From Patescibacteria group bacterium (GTDB taxonomy: Bacteria > Patescibacteria > Microgenomatia > Daviesbacterales > UBA10151), in assembly GCA_023487645.1 (NCBI GenBank), contig JAMDBX010000011.1, forward strand, positions 1-15,059: a stretch of 15,059 nucleotides of DNA, read 5' to 3'. A program made the translations under genes and the position numbers. Below the pieces are notes generated by a model that worked only from the letters and a program-made list of their open reading frames with translations, was not told the origin of the DNA and made no database searches. Below, one piece after another: positions 13,606-15,059 of the stretch. Positions within the stretch are counted from its first letter, which is position 1. Each line of letters begins with the position of its first letter.

Positions 13606-13766
13606 TTTAGTAGTTACTTTTTAAATATACGTTTAAAAGTTAAGATCTGAGACAAAGAAAAGTAAGCTTACTGCAAGAATTATTTGAATCTTACAGATTT
13701 TTAACGCCTTTTTGCCCGAAATCTATTAAAAAAGAAGTAGCATGAAAGTGAAAGAGGGCGAGTAAA
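13606..13766. promoter_or_regulatory. Divergent intergenic region with a 12-bp perfect palindrome at 13661-13672
   Basis: This 161-nt AT-rich spacer separates the divergent PEBP and small-hypothetical genes. It contains AGTAAGCTTACT (13661-13672), a perfect 12-bp palindrome, placed about midway and suitable for a dimeric repressor. Short TTTAAA boxes flank TATACG near 13619-13636. A seven-codon frame (13742-13765, MKVKEGE) ends one base before the GTG at 13767. No convincing -35/-10 pair is seen for the rightward gene. No RNA gene is recognised. Confidence 0.4.
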
Positions 13767-14057
13767 GTGGCAGGAGAGTCAAAGACAACCACAAACCATG
13801 AGGAGATTAAGAAGTGGGTTGAACAGCGGGGTGGCCGTCCAGCTATTGTTAGGGGTACGGAAAAAACCGGAGAGGGAATAGGTCTTTTGCGGATAGATTT
13901 TCAGGGAGACGGGGAAGGGCCGGATCCATCACTACGCCCCATATCCTGGGAAGAATTTTTCCAAACATTTGATGGGAAAAATTTAGCCTTTTTATATCAG
14001 GATCAAACGGCAGAAGGAAAAGAAAGCAGATTCTTTAAACTAGTCAGCAGAACTTAG
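13767..14057 (+). CDS. Small conserved hypothetical protein (TTxHEEIxxWxExRGG family)
   Basis: The protein is 96 residues, starting at a GTG with AGAGGG about 8 nt upstream; no earlier in-frame start exists because a TGA lies at 13749. Its motifs are TTNHEEIKKWVEQRGGRPA (residues 9-27), GLLRIDFQGDG (39-49), ISWEEFFQTFDGKNLAFLYQ (59-78) and a terminal FFKLVSR. I recognise this as a widespread small soluble family often found near stress and DNA-repair accessory genes. From memory, some relatives carry an automatic label of alpha-glucan branching enzyme, which cannot be right at this length. Function unknown; it is charged with no membrane segment. It is followed after 8 nt by the phosphoribosyltransferase, forming a two-gene operon. 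Confidence 0.8.
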   Translation: MAGESKTTTNHEEIKKWVEQRGGRPAIVRGTEKTGEGIGLLRIDFQGDGEGPDPSLRPISWEEFFQTFDGKNLAFLYQDQTAEGKESRFFKLVSRT

Positions 14058-14065
14058 GTGATTAG

Positions 14066-14707
14066 ATGTTTTTTCAAAATCGTCAGGAAGCAGGGAAAAA
14101 GTTAGCTTCTGAAATCTTTAAATACCGGAAGGAAAATCCTTTTGTTTTAGCCATACCCAAAGGGGGTGTGCCGATTGGTTATGAAATTGCTGAGGTTTTG
14201 CTAGCCCCCTTAGAGGTGTTGGTGGTAAGGAAAATTGTTCTATCGGGAGATAAAGATTTTGGGATAGGCGTTATTGCCGAGGGGGGGATAAAAATTTTGG
14301 ATCAAACTACCATTGAGGTTTTAGGTATTGATGATGTGGAGTTGAAAGATACGATTGATTTGGAAGAAAAAGAACTGGAAAAGCGGGTGGAAATTTACCG
14401 GGGCGGGGAGCTGCCGAGTTTAACCGGCAAGACGGTAATTTTGGCAGATGACGGAATGGCTACGAGCATGACAGCCAAAGCAGCAGTTGAAGCGGTTAAG
14501 AAGCTAGATCCGAAAAAGATAATTTTTGCCACTCCGGTTTGCGTTTTGGATATGGCGGAGAATCTGCGCCGACTAATAGATGATGTTATTTGTCTGGCAG
14601 CGCCGGCTGAATTTATGGCTGAAAAGTTCTGGTATGACAATTTTACCCAAATGTCTGATGAAGAAATATTAAGGTTGCTGGAGGAAAATAGAAAAAGGAA
14701 TGGTTAA
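14066..14707 (+). CDS. Phosphoribosyltransferase-family protein with altered PRPP loop
   Basis: The 213-residue protein is of the type I PRTase fold: FVLAIPKGGVPIGYEIAEVL (residues 26-45), LEVLVVRKIVLSGDKDFGIG (49-68) and the PRPP-binding region KTVILADDGMATSMTAKAA (122-140). In relatives the loop reads DDGxATGxT; here Gly is replaced by Ser and the following residue by Met (ATSMT). An insertion of charged helices (90-115) ending RVEIYRGG is shared with the family. The C-terminus has VICLAAPAEFMAEKFWYDNF (173-192), typical of these stand-alone PRTases. Relatives occur in stress islands; substrate and activity are unproven. The site GGTGAT just before the ATG pairs with the anti-SD. The gene converges on the zinc-finger-like gene with a 7-nt gap. 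Confidence 0.85.
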   Translation: MFFQNRQEAGKKLASEIFKYRKENPFVLAIPKGGVPIGYEIAEVLLAPLEVLVVRKIVLSGDKDFGIGVIAEGGIKILDQTTIEVLGIDDVELKDTIDLEEKELEKRVEIYRGGELPSLTGKTVILADDGMATSMTAKAAVEAVKKLDPKKIIFATPVCVLDMAENLRRLIDDVICLAAPAEFMAEKFWYDNFTQMSDEEILRLLEENRKRNG

Positions 14708-14714
14708 TTTAAAA

Positions 14715-14978
14715 TTATTGTTTGCCTTCTTTTCCCTGGATTCTTTTTTTGCTTTCTAAATCCGGCTCATTGCTATGAACGTCGCCGCTGCTGACTCCTG
14801 GAGTGTGCATGGCAGACGAATCGCTGTATTCCAAATCATTAGGCTCTTTGGGAGTTTCGGTGCCTTTGTCGTCGGTGTCGTCATACATGACATGCCCGGT
14901 TTTCTTGATGTGTTCGTCCAACTCCGTCTCGTCTTTTGCAATAAAACCGCAAACAGGACATTTCCAAGGTTTAGCCAT
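14715..14978 (-). CDS. Small C2H2 zinc-finger-like protein with acidic tail
   Basis: The protein is 87 residues from the ATG at 14978 (MAKPWKCPVCGF). A longer frame opens at 15020, but GGAG lies six bases before 14978, which selects the shorter start. Residues 7-29 form a C2H2-like finger: C7-P-V-C10, 12 residues, H23, five residues, H29. The remainder is hydrophilic and Asp/Glu/Ser-rich with no predicted structure (DDTDDKGTETPKEP and onward) and ends KGKEGKQ-like basic residues. Bacterial proteins of this size with one finger may bind nucleic acid or be structural; no role can be assigned. It is a single gene at the right end, reading leftward against the phosphoribosyltransferase. Confidence 0.7.
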   Translation of the reverse strand: MAKPWKCPVCGFIAKDETELDEHIKKTGHVMYDDTDDKGTETPKEPNDLEYSDSSAMHTPGVSSGDVHSNEPDLESKKRIQGKEGKQ

Positions 14979-14984
14979 CTTTAA

Positions 14985-14988
14985 CTCC
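14985..14988 (-). promoter_or_regulatory. Ribosome binding site (GGAG) choosing the zinc-finger gene start
   Basis: On the minus strand CTGGAG is followed by ttaaag and the ATG at 14978. A possible -10 box TATTAA lies just upstream (14992-14997), which would leave a very short leader. Confidence 0.5.
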
Positions 14989-15059
14989 AGCTTAATACTT
15001 TTGAATAAAAACCGAATCATTAAAGCGTAAGGAAAAAGTAAGATATTTTTTTCAATCAG

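Noticed and set aside
13619..13636. TTTAAA-tatacg-TTTAAA as an operator
   Set aside because: TTTAAA is self-complementary and common in AT-rich spacers; too little information to claim a site.
14775..15030. Plus-strand frames over the zinc-finger gene
   Set aside because: They are shadows of the minus-strand C2H2 gene, which has the Cys/His pattern and an SD.

Overview
This looks like a bacterial chromosome segment of moderate-to-low GC content, packed with short intergenic gaps. Genes sit on both strands in small operons, with no rRNA, tRNA, IS element or CRISPR array that I can see. TGA is used as a true stop (CapA-like, GT4, TreT-like genes), so this is the standard bacterial code and not the TGA=Gly code of Gracilibacteria/SR1. 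The mix of tiny hypothetical proteins, very short spacers, several start codons without Shine-Dalgarno (SD) sites, and N-terminally anchored exported enzymes would suit a Candidate Phyla Radiation (Patescibacteria, for example Microgenomates-like) genome. That placement is inference only; no marker gene is present to prove it.

Layout. 1-692 (-): partial exported alpha/beta hydrolase whose left edge folds back on itself. 771-1538 (+): TM-helix channel-like membrane protein. 1544-2410 (-): second alpha/beta hydrolase. 2446-3306 (+): SAM methyltransferase. 3301-3522 (-): DUF167/YggU. 3609-4178 (+): glycine-rich membrane stress-type protein. 4190-4405 (+): DsbA-like gene with its middle missing. 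4461-5378 (+): beta-lactamase-fold serine hydrolase. 5389-6821 (-): coupled nucleotidyltransferase and metallophosphoesterase. 6976-13152 (+): five-gene operon of CapA-like phosphoesterase, ParB-like protein, GT4 glycosyltransferase, TreT-type trehalose synthase-like glycosyltransferase and amylo-alpha-1,6-glucosidase. 13168-13605 (-): YbhB/PEBP. 13767-14707 (+): small conserved hypothetical plus phosphoribosyltransferase. 14715-14978 (-): small C2H2 zinc-finger-like protein.

How the genes may work together. Much of the content (TM-helix channel, stress-type membrane protein, DUF167, YbhB, erratic phosphoribosyltransferase, nucleotidyltransferase/phosphoesterase pair, trehalose/alpha-glucan enzymes) is accessory, and reads as a stress or osmotic-adaptation neighbourhood. 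The central operon most plausibly makes or remodels trehalose or a related alpha-glucoside. Its promoter region carries three tandem 11-bp direct repeats of the kind bound by OmpR/PhoB-family regulators, so it may be under two-component control.

Most notable signals: the 11-bp repeat array (6901-6933); -10 boxes placed 6-7 nt before start codons at several genes, predicting leaderless mRNAs; a CTG start for the GT4 gene, backed by a perfect SD; a DsbA-like gene that keeps CxxC and the cis-Pro loop but has lost the region between; and a fold-back inverted repeat at base 1 that may be an assembly artefact. I did not find a system I can confidently call new.
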